DNA of 64,000 nucleotides from Gymnorhina tibicen (taxonomy: Eukaryota; Chordata; Aves; Passeriformes; Artamidae): positions 1,090,607 to 1,154,606 of the forward strand of contig VXAZ01018004.1 of NCBI GenBank assembly GCA_013399875.1, in the 5' to 3' direction. The notes under the pieces were generated by a model. The model was not told the origin of the DNA. It worked only from the letters and a program-made list of their open reading frames with translations, and did not search any database. A program made the position numbers and the translations under genes. Shown one piece after another: positions 13,001 to 28,000 of this stretch. Position 1 is the first letter of the stretch. The number at the start of each line of letters is the position of its first letter.

Positions 13001-16000
13001 TCTAAGGAATATCAAGTTGCAAAGTAAGTGACTGTAATTCAAAGCTAGGAATCACCAGATTTACAGCTGCAGTGTTAACTCCCTTTCTTGTGATAATGCA
13101 TTAGATTACCAGCACTGATTATTTGGATACCCTTTACAGTTTTCTCTACAGGAGGACAGTCCCATTCAGTATACAGGATGAATGCAAAAGGAGGCAATTA
13201 TCTATTGCTTATAAAACTATAAATATTTTTTTTATTTGGTTTGGTTTGGTTTTTGTTTTGTTTTGTGGGGGAGTGTGGGCTGTTTTTTTTGGGTTTTTTG
13301 TGATACAAGGGGGTTTATTGTCTGTTACATGCATTTGGGAAACACATATTCCAGAAGTATTCAGCCATTTAAGAAGAAAACTAGTTTAGAATCAAGGGGA
13401 TGGGGGAGGGAAGTATTTCCATTAAAAATAATTTACTGTGGATTTGAAGCATAACAAAGGAGCAAGATATTGGTTTGATTTAAGCTACGTTCAGTTCAAA
13501 AAAATTGCATCTCTGTCTTGGCAGAAGAATGCATGCTCCACTGCTTTTTATTTGGATGTGTTTCAGAGGAATGGCTTGATCATACGAGATCAATCAGTGC
13601 ATCCATATGTAAATGATATGAGTCAATCTGTGAAAGAACTTCAGCTTTGGAATCCTGTGGAGCTCTCAGTTCCCTATCCAGTCAGAGGATACCACAACAT
13701 GTTTAGCACTTGGCTTACATCTTGTTTTCATGTTATACAGTTTCTGATGTTCCTGACTGATGTGATTTGATGGAAACAGTCATTCCAAGTGAAAAGCACT
13801 GCTAGTCAGAAAAGTGAATGCTTGCAACCCTTTAAGGAAGAATCCTCCCATAATTGTAGGAAAAGAGAGGGAAGTACTTACTTTAGGGTCTTGACGAGAC
13901 AATTGCTTACTTCTAGATGTTCAACAGAAGAGTGTACAAGAACACAGATACTTCTTTCTGCCTGTTTCTATTTTGATGTAAGCTAGATGAAATTATTCAG
14001 GTTTTCATTATCTCTAAGATAAACTTCTGCTTTATGGTTTGTGCACTAAAACACACAGAAACTGATCAGAATAAGAACAGCTAATCTTCCAGGTGAAAAT
14101 GAGCAAACAGATGTCTTCATGCTGGTAATTTCAGTCTCCACCATGACTTTGAGTCTCCTCAAGGTCCCAGGGCAGATTTTCAAAAGGACTCCTGATGTTA
14201 CCACAATAGTTACAATTCAAAGAGAAGAGAGCAGACTTAAAAGGTGAATCTCTTTTAGCTCTTTTATTTGAGAAATTTCTGCAGGAAACAGTCTGAAATT
14301 CTGCTCTAAACAAGCTAGGAGTGTGTATCTTATGTTTATTTAGAAGCAGGGAAAACTAGAAAATATCTGTAGTTGCTGAATTTGGAGTGATGCTCCCTAG
14401 CATGGAAGGATAGGAAGAGTACTGTCTGAGAAATTATCACTAACAGGGGATAGGTTAGAAATGGAGATATTTTAGTGTGGGTTTAAATGACTGGTTGCAT
14501 TAGAAAAGAATTAATACAACTTTTCAGTTGGCAAGGGCTTAATGAGCTTTAGCTCTTATGAAGGAAAGAGAGTAAACTAGTTTAATCACTTTAGGAAACA
14601 GTTAAATTTTAGGAAAGTAAAGAGTCCCTAGATTTTGTCAAATTAAAATATGTAATATTTTTTCTTTCTTGAAGTGATGTAATTGTGATCCTGGAAGTAC
14701 AGGGATTGTATTCTCTACTACTTGCCATGCATTATGAACTGTATGTGTATCATATCTGTATTTGTCTTAATAATTATTAGACCTTATTTTTCAAAGATGA
14801 TATTTATCCATGTAACACTTTTTTTATTATTATTTTTTAATTTCACAGCTTGGGAAGTAAAGTTTTTATTTAGTGCTGATACTAAAGGAAAGCTTTGAAC
14901 AACCCCTTCCAGCTGTTTCTGCCTTTTGGGTATCCTAATTCTAATGAGTTTCACTGTCTTTTATTCTTACCAGTTGCATTCAAACTACACTCAAAGTAAT
15001 CATGTTCTGTTTAATTTTTCAATAGGTTATGTGGAGTCATTACTTGGGTTTTATGTTCATATATTACTGAAATTTATCAGGATGATATTTTGCATGCTTT
15101 GTGTCAGAAATATCATACATTCTTAGGCAATATGGCATGCAGATTAGGCCTTTATTGGGGGATCAAAAAGAAAAAATTCATCCTAGTACATTTCAAACAT
15201 GCATTTTTAATAGAAAAAGCCTGTAACTTTTTTGGTTTGGAAAGAAATAACAGTTCAAATTTATATATCGCTTCAGGTTCTTTTAATTGCAAAAGTGATA
15301 AAAAGGAACCTTAAGGAAATATTATTTCTCATGAAGATTTTTATTACTTGAAGCATAGGAGATGGGGATGAAATAAATAAAGCATTTTGGACCTCTCTTG
15401 ACTTGTATTAGCTTTTGTTTTTTTCTTAGGTAAAAGGTGTTTGATCATCTGTAATGTCAAAATCTGTGCTGCCAAACAAGGAAAGCAGTATGAATAATTT
15501 CTGGAATTTTATCATATTCTCAATTTCTCTTCCTCTCATCTGGGAAGGATATTTTTTGATAGCAGATGGAAATTAATGGCTTGGAATTGAATTACGTGCT
15601 CTATGCTGCAAACAAGTATAAATTAAATATTTTCTTTCTCTTAATTGAGTCTTTTTTAAGACTTTTTTCTTGTTTATGTATTATTGGCCACATGAACTGT
15701 GTGATGGAGTATCCTCTGAAGCTGTTTTGGTTGTTCCAATATCAGTTACGACACAGACAAGGCTCAGCTGTGTGTAACATAATATTATAAATAAGAGCTG
15801 GGATGCATACATATTTCAGTGACACAAGTATGTAAAAAATATATATAACTAAAGACTATTATAAGAGCAGATTCTGAATGTTGTTAAGTGTATGTAATTT
15901 AAAACAGTAAATACAAATCTTCATTGTAAGCATTACAAAAATCTAAAAAAAAATAACCACTTCCGGATGCATAGTTATATTGGAACTTATGCTGTATGTA

Positions 16001-19000
16001 TGGCTATTTTTCTTTTATGTCTCATAAAATGTGTATCATGCAATTAGAATGATGGCCAGATAGATGCATTGAGCTAAAAAACACATATGTATGCTCAGAA
16101 AAGTAGATGAGAATGGGACTTTAAGGTGCCCATAAATAAGATATTAATAATGTACATAACATTTACTGTTAAGTCAAATCAGTTGTGAGTTTAAGGAATT
16201 GAGAGTTTCTTATTTCCATGTGATTATTTGTTTGTTGAACTGTGAAATTTGATGCAATGAGGCTGGTAGAAAATGCTGAAACACCAAATCCTAAACTTTG
16301 TAGAAAAAAAGAGTTGAAAAGATTTTGATTTCCTTACTTGGAGTTTTACTGAGCACTTCACATTTCTAACTATATCTAGAGAATGAGCATTTTTGGCCAT
16401 GCCTAGATTGTGAAATAAATGCAAGCCAGGGCCTGTTTGCTGGCCTAGGGCTGTGTGGGATGAGTCCACACACATCTGTAAGGCAAAACTGTTTTCTCCC
16501 TCCAGAGTCAGGGCCTTGCCCAAATGACCTGTGGGAAATGATTATTGTCCTGTGATCTGAATGGTATCTAGACTTCATCTGCATGAGTGCTAGCTGATAG
16601 GAACCAGGAATGTATAAGGAAGTGTGCTAAAAATTTCAGAAAATATGGAGAATCCCAGGGCAGTACTTTTATCCAGACCCTTCTTTTATTTACAAATACA
16701 TAGCAGAGGTTTAATCTTCATAGAGATAGATTAAAAGAAGCTCATTCTATGGCACACATGTTCTGTGTTTTGATAGCACACAAGGGAGTGCAGTGAAGAC
16801 CGATGCCTGTTTTGTTCCTGCATGCCAGTTGAGCATGTTAAGGAAAGGAGGCCACAGACTTCCGTCTCTCTGCTCTCTCTCTCTCTCTACAAGACACTTA
16901 AAAACGTCCTTGGAATTCTTTTGGTTTTTTTTTTTCTATTCTGATATACATCATCGAAGACAAATGGCAAAATGTAATTTAATTTTTTTTTGCCAAGTGG
17001 AATTCTTGTTTTCTAGTCAGCTAGTACATCCAACTGCCATGATTAAAAACAAAAAGAGCAAGAAGTGCCATCTTCTGTGTGACAGAGGAATCTTCATTCA
17101 CTTTAATGGGGTGAGGAACAAACCTCTCCAGTAGGTAGATATACACCTATAAAGCACAGGTAGTGAAATCAGTGTCGGGTTTTTCTGAACTAGACCTTGA
17201 ACCTGTGGAAACAGTTGCAGTTTAAAAGTTCTGTGTCACATCCCAAATACTAAACACAAGTATCCATAGTCTTGGGGCTCTTCCCCATGACAGAAGCACG
17301 CTCCATGTTCTCTCCAATATCTCCCAGTTTGCTTGCTGCTTCTGCCACTGATCTCCTGTCACTGCCAGAGACTGAAAGTGCTGAGGTGTTCACCAAAAAA
17401 GGGCACTGTCTGCTTTTCTCCTGAGCCTGCATTATAAGGAGAACAATAGAAGAAGGAAGTTGCATCTTCATTGTCCATCCTCAAAATAGACCCTGAGTTA
17501 TTATAATAAACTCTGAACAGAAAACTTAATTCTGCTGTCATTCATGTGAGAATTTTCTGTTTCTGGGCATTTTGCTGACATAAAAAATGAATCAAACTAC
17601 ATTTTAAGTGTAGATCATTATTTATAAGCACACTGCTTAATGTAACAATTTTTATTTTGTCTTTAATCAAATTTCCATTATCACTGATTCTTTTTTCTTC
17701 TGTCTCCTTTCTCAGTCCGTTGGATCTTTTTTGTTTCATTACATTTTTACTTGCCCTTGCAGAGTTTATATTAGTCACCTTGATCTCAAAAGTGTTAAAC
17801 AATTTCACTCACCAGTTTTGGCTAAAGTGGACTCTTCTGATTATCTTCTGGTTTCCATGACAACACAACTCCAATTTCTTACTAACTTACTTCTATTCTG
17901 CAAGAAAAATTCCAGTAGAATTTCAGATTCCATATGATAAAGAGTGGTCTGAGAGCTTCATTAAATACTGCAAGAAATACTTTACAAGTGCACTAATTTC
18001 TTGGTTTCTGCTATAAACATGTAATGAAGCGGGCAGGAAAATTGCATTTGATCTGACACTCTTTATGGGTTTAAGGATTGTGAATGGCACTCTGGTATGT
18101 TCTTAAGAGCCCATCAGACTCATGCAGTTATTCACCATAACATTGATAATAATTTTTTGTATTCTTCCCTTGATTAAGATTAATGATGTGGATTTGTTTG
18201 GGAGTGAAAACTTTCCAGTTTCCTAATGCATTTTTTCCCATAAATTCTAGTGGTCTAGGTTTATACTGTAAGTTAGAACGTTATGGTACAGAATCATTCA
18301 CTGTGAAGTTACTTTATTTCTCTAATTTGTGTTTTCTAGATCAAGCTAATGCCTCCAGCTCCAAATGATGACCTGGCTTCTCTGAGTGAGCTAACAGACA
18401 GCAGCCTGCTTTATGAGATTCAGAAGCGTTTCAACAATAATCAGATATATGTGAGTTGCTATTCACCTGTCAATAGTAAGCTTTCAAAAAAGACCAAAGA
18501 CGGAATAGGAAAAATGGGATTACTATCCTAACTAGTCGACAGTAACCTGCCCCAAACTCATGACTAGTTTTAAATGGATGAGGGCATGTGTTTGTGTGTA
18601 AGCCCTGCAATTCCTCAAGTTTGAGTAGGAAAAGGAGATATAAAAAATGGAATATCACTTCAGATAGGTTTGAATACAATTTACGTGTGTTTATTTCACG
18701 GAGGAAGTGTGTTGGTAAACACTGATGACCGCACTTGTCACAAATAAGTGTTTTAAGGTCGCTCAGATCATAGTGTGGCTGGTGGGGTGGTGCACCACCA
18801 TGCTTTGTAATCTTCCTTCTCAAACCAGTGAAAGATGCTACCATTTTTAACATTACGACAATAGATCATGATTCCTGGAAATGTAAAAGAAATTTAGATT
18901 TAAAAAGCTTAGAATTCATCATGGGAGATTTAATTTATCATTTCTTCCAACATCAGAGAAATAATTATATTGTAATGTTAATCATCTAGATATCAAAAGA

Positions 19001-22000
19001 AATTGTTGTAGCAAGATTTTGTAAAGAAAGTTTTCCTGGTTGTGCCGTAATAAGCACAGACGGCATCCAGCTAAGCACTTGAAAATTTTTGTATCCCTGT
19101 CCATATCTTGCCCATAACTTATTACTAACCTACCGAACAGCTGAGTGGAATGTAAATGTGAAACATGCATATTATTTTTAAATTTATAGGAATACGGGGA
19201 ACTCTGATGTTGCTGTGAATCCTTTTGAAATTATGGGAACTTCACTTTTAGGTGTTATGGCATTCAATGGTAAAAAAATTCTGGGGTTTAAAATCATGGA
19301 TCAAATCCTAAAAAATACTCATAATATGGGTATTTATTTTTCTTTATCTCACTTTCAAATATACCAGGTAACATGAAGATCCACAGAGGAAGTCTTTTAT
19401 TTTAAGATACTGAAGATTTCACCTGAAAGGATCTTCTACTCTGGAATTCTCTTAGCTTAATAGAATTTATAGGCAGTGATCACTAGTAATCTGCTCAACA
19501 GCAGCCTGTGTGCTTTGGTAGAGTGTCAGCATCAGTGCTGAAGATGGTTGCATCTTGACTTGGTTCTTAGACTTACAAGGAAAAGTCCTTGGGTTCCAGT
19601 TCCAAACCAAAGTCCTCATTTTCACTAAACGCTTCCCGCTTCATGTTTTTTTTTAAATCTCTATAAAGTTACATTTTGCCAGAAAACCCAACAATGAAGT
19701 CAGGGTGGGTGAGAGAAGGGAAATAAATTGATGCATTTTAGAAGAAAAACAGTACATTTGCTATGAAAGACAATATTTCCCCATCCCCAAATCAAAATGC
19801 TTCATCTTGAAAAAGCACAGCTGGAACTGTTCACATGATGCTTTGCTCTCTGACCTCTTCAGAGACAGAAGTCCAGCAATTTTTGCGTTCTAAGAGTGTA
19901 ATATAGCAGCAGCTATTTATATGGAGTGAAAAGTATGGCAGCAAGAGTGACCTACAATCTTATACTTAAGTGCATTCAATTGTAGAATGGTTTGTGTTGG
20001 AAAAGACCTTTAAGATCATCTGGTTCCAACCCTCCTGCTATAGCCAGGGACATTTCCAGTAGAAGATGGTGAACTCAGGGCCCCATGCAACCTGTCTTTC
20101 AACATTTCCAGGGATGAATCCACAACTCCTCTGGGCAACCTCTTCTAGTGCCTCAGCACCCTCACAGTAAAGAATTTTTTTCCTAGTAGCTAATCTAAAT
20201 CTCTTCCCATTCAGCTTAAAACCATTCCTCTCCATTCTGTCACTACAAACCCTGATAAAGAGTCCCTCCCTATTTTTCCTGTAGACCCCTTTAGATACTG
20301 GAAGGTTGCTATAAGTGCTCCCTGGAGCCTTCTTCACACTAAACAATCTCAACTCTCTCAGCCTATCTTCATAGCAGAGGTGCTCCTGGCCTCTTATCAT
20401 CTTCATGGCCCTCATCTTGTTCTAACAGGGCCATGTCTTGTGCTGAGGACCCCAGAACTGGATGCAGCACTGCAGGTGGGGTCTCACCAGAGCAGAGCAG
20501 AGGGGCAGAATCCCCTCCTTCACCCTGCTGCCCCCTCTGCTTTAGATGCAGCCCAGGATACGATTGGCTGTCCGGGCTGCAAGAGCACATTGCTGGCTCA
20601 TGTCCAGCCTCTCATCCATCAATAGCCCCAAACATGAAATAGTAAAATCTTGCAACCTTGCAATCATTAGATGGCTTACTCTTTCTAATATAGTCAAGAC
20701 AGTTTTTCCAGATGCGTGCTCATATGTTCATATACACATACACTTGCATAAAGACTTATGTATGTATCAATTGCTCCATCTTACCCCACAAGCAACATAT
20801 TTTAATGTATCAGCTCTGGATAACTAGTGTGGCATTTCTAAATTATGTCATCTATCCCATAAAAAATCACTTGAGGTACTTGTTTATGTGGTAGGTGTGC
20901 CAGGATTTAAGACTCAATGATCCTTGCGGGTCCCTTCCAACTCAGCAGCTTCTGTGATTCTATGACATTTTTGTAGTTTAGCAAGTGGTAAGTTACAAAT
21001 TAACTTTCAAATAATCTACCAATAATATATGTAGTGCAATTTTTCTCTGCATAATTTTCAGTTATGAAGAACTCAGTTTTATTACAAAAAGACTAATTAA
21101 TTCTGTTCGAAATGTAAATTTAGATCTCAAGTTCAAACTGTGGAGTTAAAAGCTCAGAATTCATGAATTATGTTTAGCATGTTGTTAGCTAGATTTAAGA
21201 GGCTTTGCTGAGAGTTCTTTTTGGAAGAAAGCCATTAGCCTTCTTAAAAATTTAATTTATTACTTAATAAAGCAATTATATCTTCTTTTTTTCAGACCTA
21301 CATTGGTGATATACTGTTGCTTGTTAACCCATTTAAAGAACTTCCTATTTATTCTACCATGGTAAGCGTTCTCTTTTTAAAAGATTGCAGTTATTTTTTC
21401 ACAATTCATATGGTTCATTTGACCGGCCAGACCCCTAAAATTAATTAACATATATGCCCATTCTATGTGGGGAGCATGTTAGTATTCTATCAAAACATTA
21501 AAAATTTCTTCCAAGATACAACCGTTTTTGCTACATCTTATTGGTAAAGCAGCCATCTTGATAACACTTTGAATGAGCAGGAGCACTTTTGGTTGTTTAA
21601 AAATAGTTCTGGATGACCTTGGTGGTTTTGCCACAGTCAGACTTATAAAAATAGATGCATACTTCATACAGTGGTTGTTTTAGTTCACACCCCCTTGCCC
21701 AAAACATGATCATGGAGATAACAACCTTGGATGGTGCAGAAAGGCTCAAAATGTCTGTCTGTGCTCCTCACCAGGCCTCTCATCTGGGATATTGTACAGC
21801 ATGAGCTGAGCACTGCCCTGGCTCAGGCATAGGGAGGTGGCTTGTCCTGGCCACAAGCAGCGTTTGGGCAAGGGGGACTTGAGCCATGTGAAAACATTCA
21901 AGAGCTTTGATCTCTCCTTCGTCTTCACCCAGACATTTTAGAGATAGTGTTGGTATAACTGTTAATTTATCTTCCTCTCTTATCTTCTCATTGATGCACT

Positions 22001-25000
22001 GAGATCACAGAGATAAGCCTCCCTGATAGGGAATGTTCAAATATGTTTATTTAACTTACAAGAATTATAAAGGGTTACAAATTTGGTAAGCAAATTGCTG
22101 TTTGCTACGTCATGTGGCTTTGTGTGTATCAGTAGTAAATCCGAGAGAAAGAAACGCTGTGCTGTTCATGGTAGGAGCAGCAGATTCTGAGTTGGGAGTC
22201 TGCATTTATTTCTAAAAATGGAAATCATCCATCATCTCCAAGGTTTTAGATGATGGTATTTTTTTTCCTGTCACTGTGTATCTTATATTAGCTACATGAT
22301 TTTGTGCACGAAGAGAGAATTGTAAAGAGAAAGAGTTGACATATTAAAATGTATTCCTGCATGTTTGTTGCATCTTTACTTCTCTGTGATAGATATATTT
22401 AATTAAATTTATCATGAGACACTTTATGTCCTGTAATTGTTTGGGTCACCTTAGATAATAATTGCTTTCACTTCATCACTGTAATCTGCACACTATTGTG
22501 CATTATGCAGGTATTTCCCAGATGATTAAGAAACATGGTTGTAAAATCACTTTGTTTTTGAAATGCTCCAGTGTACTGCAGCAGCTTAGCTGATATTGTA
22601 TGAAAGTCTCTAAGTGTTAGATGGTCTATATATTAAAGTAATAAAAAGTGATGATGTCAATTCCTCACTAAATGCTGACATGCTATATGATGTGGCTCAT
22701 TAGTTAACATTTTTGTTTCAGGTATGTAGTTTGTTAGGTGTCAAAAAGAAAAGAAATGCAAACATATATTGGGCATAGTACTATTTTTAAAATAAGAATA
22801 AAGCAATGAAAATATTAGCATATATATATTTTATTAACAGAGACATTTTATATTTCTTTCTTTTTTTAAAAAAATACTGTTCATAACTTCTTGACAAACA
22901 TAATTTTGTTATCGTGCACTGAACTCCCACACTTTGTTCCAGTAGAATACTAGTAAAATAAATATTTTACAAGCAATTTTTCATTCTGAGATGACAAAGA
23001 ATCATACATTAGTAGCCACTGATGTTCTTTGCTTCTTATGAAATTCAATGCAAGTGTTAGATGATAATATTGTTGCATTTTTACATGGAAATACACTGTG
23101 CTACTGCACTACACATTATAATAGCATTATACTATGAGGAACATGCAAGTATGACTTTGAAGGTATCTTAGTGACTGTAGAAGTGCTTGAGCTGTGGTCA
23201 TGCTGCTTTGTCACATTCCTGGGAATTTACTTGTGCCTGATTAGGACAAATATATTATTGAAGTTTGTGTTAGAAAAATATGTGAACCTGCAACATTTTT
23301 CATTGAGCATACGTGTGTGAATGTTTTTCTTCGTACTTTGTGACATTCTGAAATGATTACTGGAGAATTAGTGTGGGTTTAATCTTTTTTTGTCTGGTAG
23401 CCCTTAAGTCCTGACTGAGATTAGATATGGAGTATTCATTCAGCTACAGTGTTGTAGATGTCCCAGGATTGAATAGCTTAATATCTAAATAAATAAGACA
23501 GGCATGGGACAGCAAGGGGTAAAAACATCAGGATACCCTCAAAAAAAAAAAAAAAAGTGGTTTCTATAGCAGATAATTGGATTTACTCAGGCTTTAAGGA
23601 TAGTATATGTTGCCAGCTATGTGTATCAGGAGTTATCCTATATTGCAGAGAGAGTATTTGTGGGAGACTGCCCTGTCATGTAGTAAATTAATTAGTTTGT
23701 AATTTATTCCTTTGATTTCAATTTTAACTTTTCATGGGATGTTCACATTTCATTTTGTGACTTTTCAAGTCAAGACAGTGAAAAACTATAAATGTAAGGT
23801 ATTAAAAAGTAGCTTACTAGGTTTTGCTTTACATAATGCACAAAGCAGTACTGTTAAGTCCTCTAGTTATGTTTACTTTTGTATCTTAATTAGACTTTCT
23901 GTGTTTAAAGCTCTATTTTCTGCAATTAAGATCTTCATCGCTGTTGTAAAAATATCACTTCCATACATAGAGAAATTCTGTTCATAATGCTTAGAAAACT
24001 TTACAAAAGATGCAAATTAGGGGGGTGAAACATAATTGTTTTGAAATTTATTTATCATTTTAATTTTCTACAATTTTTCAGGTCACCCAGCTTTATTTAA
24101 GTAACTCTGGAAAACTGTATTCCTCGCTTCCCCCACATATATTTTCCTGTGCTGAAAGAGCTTACCACATGCTATTCCAGGAGCAGCGTCCCCAGTGCTT
24201 TATCCTCAGGTGAAAATTTATCTTTCTATTAATTAATTTGTACTTCTTACTTTCAGCTGTTTCCCTTGGGCCTCAGTAGTTGAGGTTTCCATTTTATTTT
24301 TTTCCAACTGATTTTTTTTCTGTGTACTGATCTCTGTATCATACATTAGAGAAAAATAGAAATGAAAAAGGTTTAATTACATCTCAAGTTCATAAAGTCT
24401 CTTGGGCAATTGCCACTCCATGTACTGCATCTAATTAGGAACAAGAGTTAATGGTAAAGAATTCAAAACTGCTGTGCGTGTTTGCTAATATTACATGAAT
24501 CAGGATTAGAAATAGAATCTATTGACAATAAAAATGGTAAATCCTTGACTAAATTATAAACCTCTGTGTTGAGGCGCTTGTACTGGAGCTTGCACTCTGC
24601 CTCAAATGTTTGTGTGACCATGAGTTTGTTCGTCAGCTCTCCAAGCTCAAAATGGACTTTAAAACGGACTTTAACTTTTACTACTTATTCACAGTGTTGT
24701 TTCAGTGATAAATAACTTCAAGACTGTAAATAAATGTATTAGTAATCTGCAAAGAGTTTCATCCAAATATGCTGGTTTTATAATGATGAAACTTGGCATT
24801 CACCTGGAACTTTTTAATCCCCAAATCTGTTAATCCTTCTTTTCTCAAACTCTCTGAAAGCAGTGAGTCTGGTGAATTTGATGTACTCAGTAAAAGAAAT
24901 TTGTTGTTCAGTCTTACCACCTCTATCTTTTCACACTTTACTTGCTTTCATATCTTCTGAATCAGTAATCTTAATATCCTCCATGAGATTACAGAATCAA

Positions 25001-28000
25001 TGAGACTGTAAAAGACCGCTGAGATCATCGAGTCCAACCTTTGACTGAACACCACCTTGTCAACTAGGCCATGGCACTGAGTGCCATGTCCAGTCACTTC
25101 TTGAATCCCTCCAGGGACAGTGCCTCCACTACCTCCCTGAGCAGCCCATTCCAATGTCTAATCACCCTCCCGGAGGCAAAATTCTTCCTGATGTCCAACC
25201 TAAACCTCCCCTGCTGCAGCTTGAGGCCATTTCCTGTTGTCCTGTCGCTGGTTGCCTGGGATAAGAGGCTGATCCCCACCTGACTACACCCTCCTTTCAG
25301 GCAGTTGTAGAGAGCAATCAGGTCTCCCCTGAGCTTCCTTTCCTCCAGGCTAAACACCCCCAGCTCCCTCAGCTGTTCCTCTTAGAACTTGTGCTCCAAA
25401 CCCTTCACCAGCTCTGTTGCCTTTCTCTGGACTCAGTCCAGAACTTGAATGTTTTTCTTGAAGTGAGGAGACCAGAACTGCACACAGGACTTGAGGTGCA
25501 GCCAAATTTCTTACCATGTTACAATTTTTTTTTTTCCCTAGTCACTTCAGATCTGAGCAAAAGTTCGCTCACTGAAATTGAGCATTTTACAACAGGAAGG
25601 CATTTGGCCAAATCACTGAAGAACTTACAATCAGTTATTCACAATTATTTTCAGTTTATAGCAAGCCAGCTTCACTCCTGTATGCTTAACACCAAGAGCT
25701 GTCTTCGTATAAACTTCTAATGGAAGTCAGAGAATAAAATGATGTTTTTAGTTATGCTCTTAAGTAGCCAGCAGGTGGACTTTTCATAATTAGCTTCCTT
25801 CTGACTGCTTTTTGCTCCTGCTTTTCAGGATATGAAAATACATTAAGCACTGACAAGATAAGTAAAGAGCTGTCTAGGGAGCCTAAATATAGGCTTGTTA
25901 AAAGCTAAGGATCCTTAGTAAATCAAACCAAAGATTTATGGCATGCTGATGGGTAATTTTGTGAGTCAAAAAATTATAATGAATATATAAAATGAAATGA
26001 TCTAACTTGTTAGCAGCCAGGAGTGTCAATATCCAGTGATACTGTTGTGGTATATATATTTTAAGCCAAATAATCTGGAATGGAGAGAAATCCTTGTGTT
26101 TTACAGTGGAATGCATTGAAAGCTTTGGATTTCCTCAGTTTAGCATCACCAAAGGCATTCTGATCAAGTTAATAATATTTACTTTTTGAAAGTATAATTC
26201 TGTATGTCATAAGTGCAGTGGTCTGCTGCAGTACAGTTACAGATCTGTATTAAAACATTGTTTAGAAATACACTGTCCAATTTAGCTTAATTTTAGAAAT
26301 ATAATTTCCAACTAACATGCAGGATTGATCAGTCACAGATAGCATTACTGATAATACACAACCCATTCTTTTGTATTTAACAGTTTTGCTTGCACATATT
26401 TGTTTCAAATCTAGAAACCTCAGTCACTGGGAGCAAGACTCTGTCTCACATACTCTGAAAATGGAGAAGAAATAAATTATTCTGACCCCCAAAAGTGTGC
26501 AAACTTAGTCACTCTTCCCTGGATATATCTTACTGTATTAATGGGAATTTGGAGTAGTAATGCTCACTGTTTAGGGTAGTACAATAAGAGATTGATTTCA
26601 GAAGTTTATGCAGAACAGCACACCTGTTTTTCTTTGAATCTTGTGGAAATCTTATATGAACACATTCTGTCAGCAGTTTTCCATCATTTCTGATTATAGT
26701 TCAAGTACTGCAGGAATAAGTTTTTTTCATTAAGTATTTCTGCACTTCTGAGTGTGGTACCCTTGGTCAGAATTGAAAATGAAGTTGAAAAAATAAAACC
26801 CTGTCATTTATATAATCTGAAATGACAGGTATGTTGCTCCTTACATATTTTATATTTTGTCATATTTTCCTTAAACAAATGATTTGTGGAATTTCTTTAT
26901 ACTTTGGATTGTTGCTTACCAAACAATAATGATCCAATAATGATCCAGTGTTCTGAAATCATGAAGATATAGACAAACCTACCTAATATGCATAAACTGA
27001 GGGTAAGCAAATACTTCTCAGTACTTGCAGAAAGTAATTCTTAAAAATTGCCTGGGGTTGGCTGTTTTCTGACTCTTTTACCTGGGCTTCCTTGACTAAC
27101 TACTTCCACATGATGGTTCTGTCTCCCTGAGTCCCTGTCCATCCAGTAACTTTTGAACCCAGCGGGCACCAATAGCTGTGGTGGTCTCAGAGCTGGGGTA
27201 TTCACACAGGCTTTGTGAGTTTGGGAGTCAGCACGAAGAGAGTTGGGACTCCAATCACAGCTCTTCACAGCCAGGCAGTTCGTGTGGATGTCCAGCAAGC
27301 ACATGCTCTGCATGGAGCTCTCCAGCGTGGGTGGCACCAGCAGCCCAGCTAGACTGGCACAAGAAAGCAAAAGAGCTGGATGATAATCCAAGTGCCATGG
27401 ATTCGATGGGTGTAGCTTCTTTAGTTCCCCCTGGGTGTATTATGCCTTGTATTCTTTGCTTCACATGGCTTTGTATTTTCCCACTTTCAAATGGTCTTTT
27501 TCCTAACAAATTTAGATTTTAATTTTTTATTTCAAAACAGAACTTAGTTTTTAAATTATTCATAATATTTGAAGATAGAAAGATTAGACCTGTAATTAAG
27601 GTTGTATTAACAAAATATTCATAAAGAAATAGTAGGGAACAGGCCCTCCATCAGGTAGTTACAAAGAAAAGCTGGAAAACCAAAGGAGGAATAAAGTGAG
27701 AAAACTTCATGGAACTTACCTAATGCCCTATGTGAGCATAGGATTTCAAATTCTCTGTCCATTTTCCTTTCCTTTGGAGTACACTGTTTCTAATTTAACC
27801 TTTTTTATCAGTGAAATAGGCCTTCTTTGTCTGTTTCATAATGCCTTCTAAGGAAGTTTTAGTGCAGAAGAATGCTTTTCTGCTTTGATGCTAACTTACC
27901 CTACATCTTGATAAGGCAGGCCAAACAAAAGTAATAAGAAACCAACATTCATATTGTAAATTGCATTTGGAAAAATATAGCGATGAAACAGTTATTTAAA

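Larger units (their letters stand above)
12627..18339 (+). other. MYO16: MYO16 intron, 5.7 kb, phase 0
   Basis: GTAACA...TCTAG. It contains the T/G tract (13225-13312) and the CT tract (16865-16889). Sequence at 12700-12960 is somewhat GC-richer, with a 123-codon open frame, but shows no known domain. No other gene is seen. Confidence 0.85.
18451..21295 (+). other. MYO16: MYO16 intron, 2.8 kb, phase 0
   Basis: GTGAGT...TTCAG. It contains the antisense CR1 copy (19980-20635) and a sense CR1 tail (20895-20968). A 14-bp perfect palindrome lies at 18786-18799. The rest is unremarkable. Confidence 0.85.

Noticed and set aside
12660..13031. A 123-codon open frame directly after exon 3, considered as an alternative last exon
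   Set aside because: It is not in frame with a read-through of exon 3, which meets a stop soon after the donor, and it has no recognisable domain.
13123..13454. Overlapping open frames rich in F, W, V and G near 13.2 kb as a membrane protein
   Set aside because: The hydrophobic composition is produced by the T/G-only repeat tract.
20038..20642. Open frames of 125, 81, 73 and 69 codons near 20 kb
   Set aside because: All fall within the antisense CR1 copy and its 3' untranslated text; none shows reverse transcriptase motifs.
23541..23556. A16 run as the poly(A) tail of a processed retrocopy
   Set aside because: No coding or UTR-like sequence or AATAAA signal at the proper distance upstream is recognisable.
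25071..25357. Open frames of 87 and 70 codons near 25 kb
   Set aside because: They lie entirely within a CR1 3' region, which often stays open on the minus strand without coding for anything.
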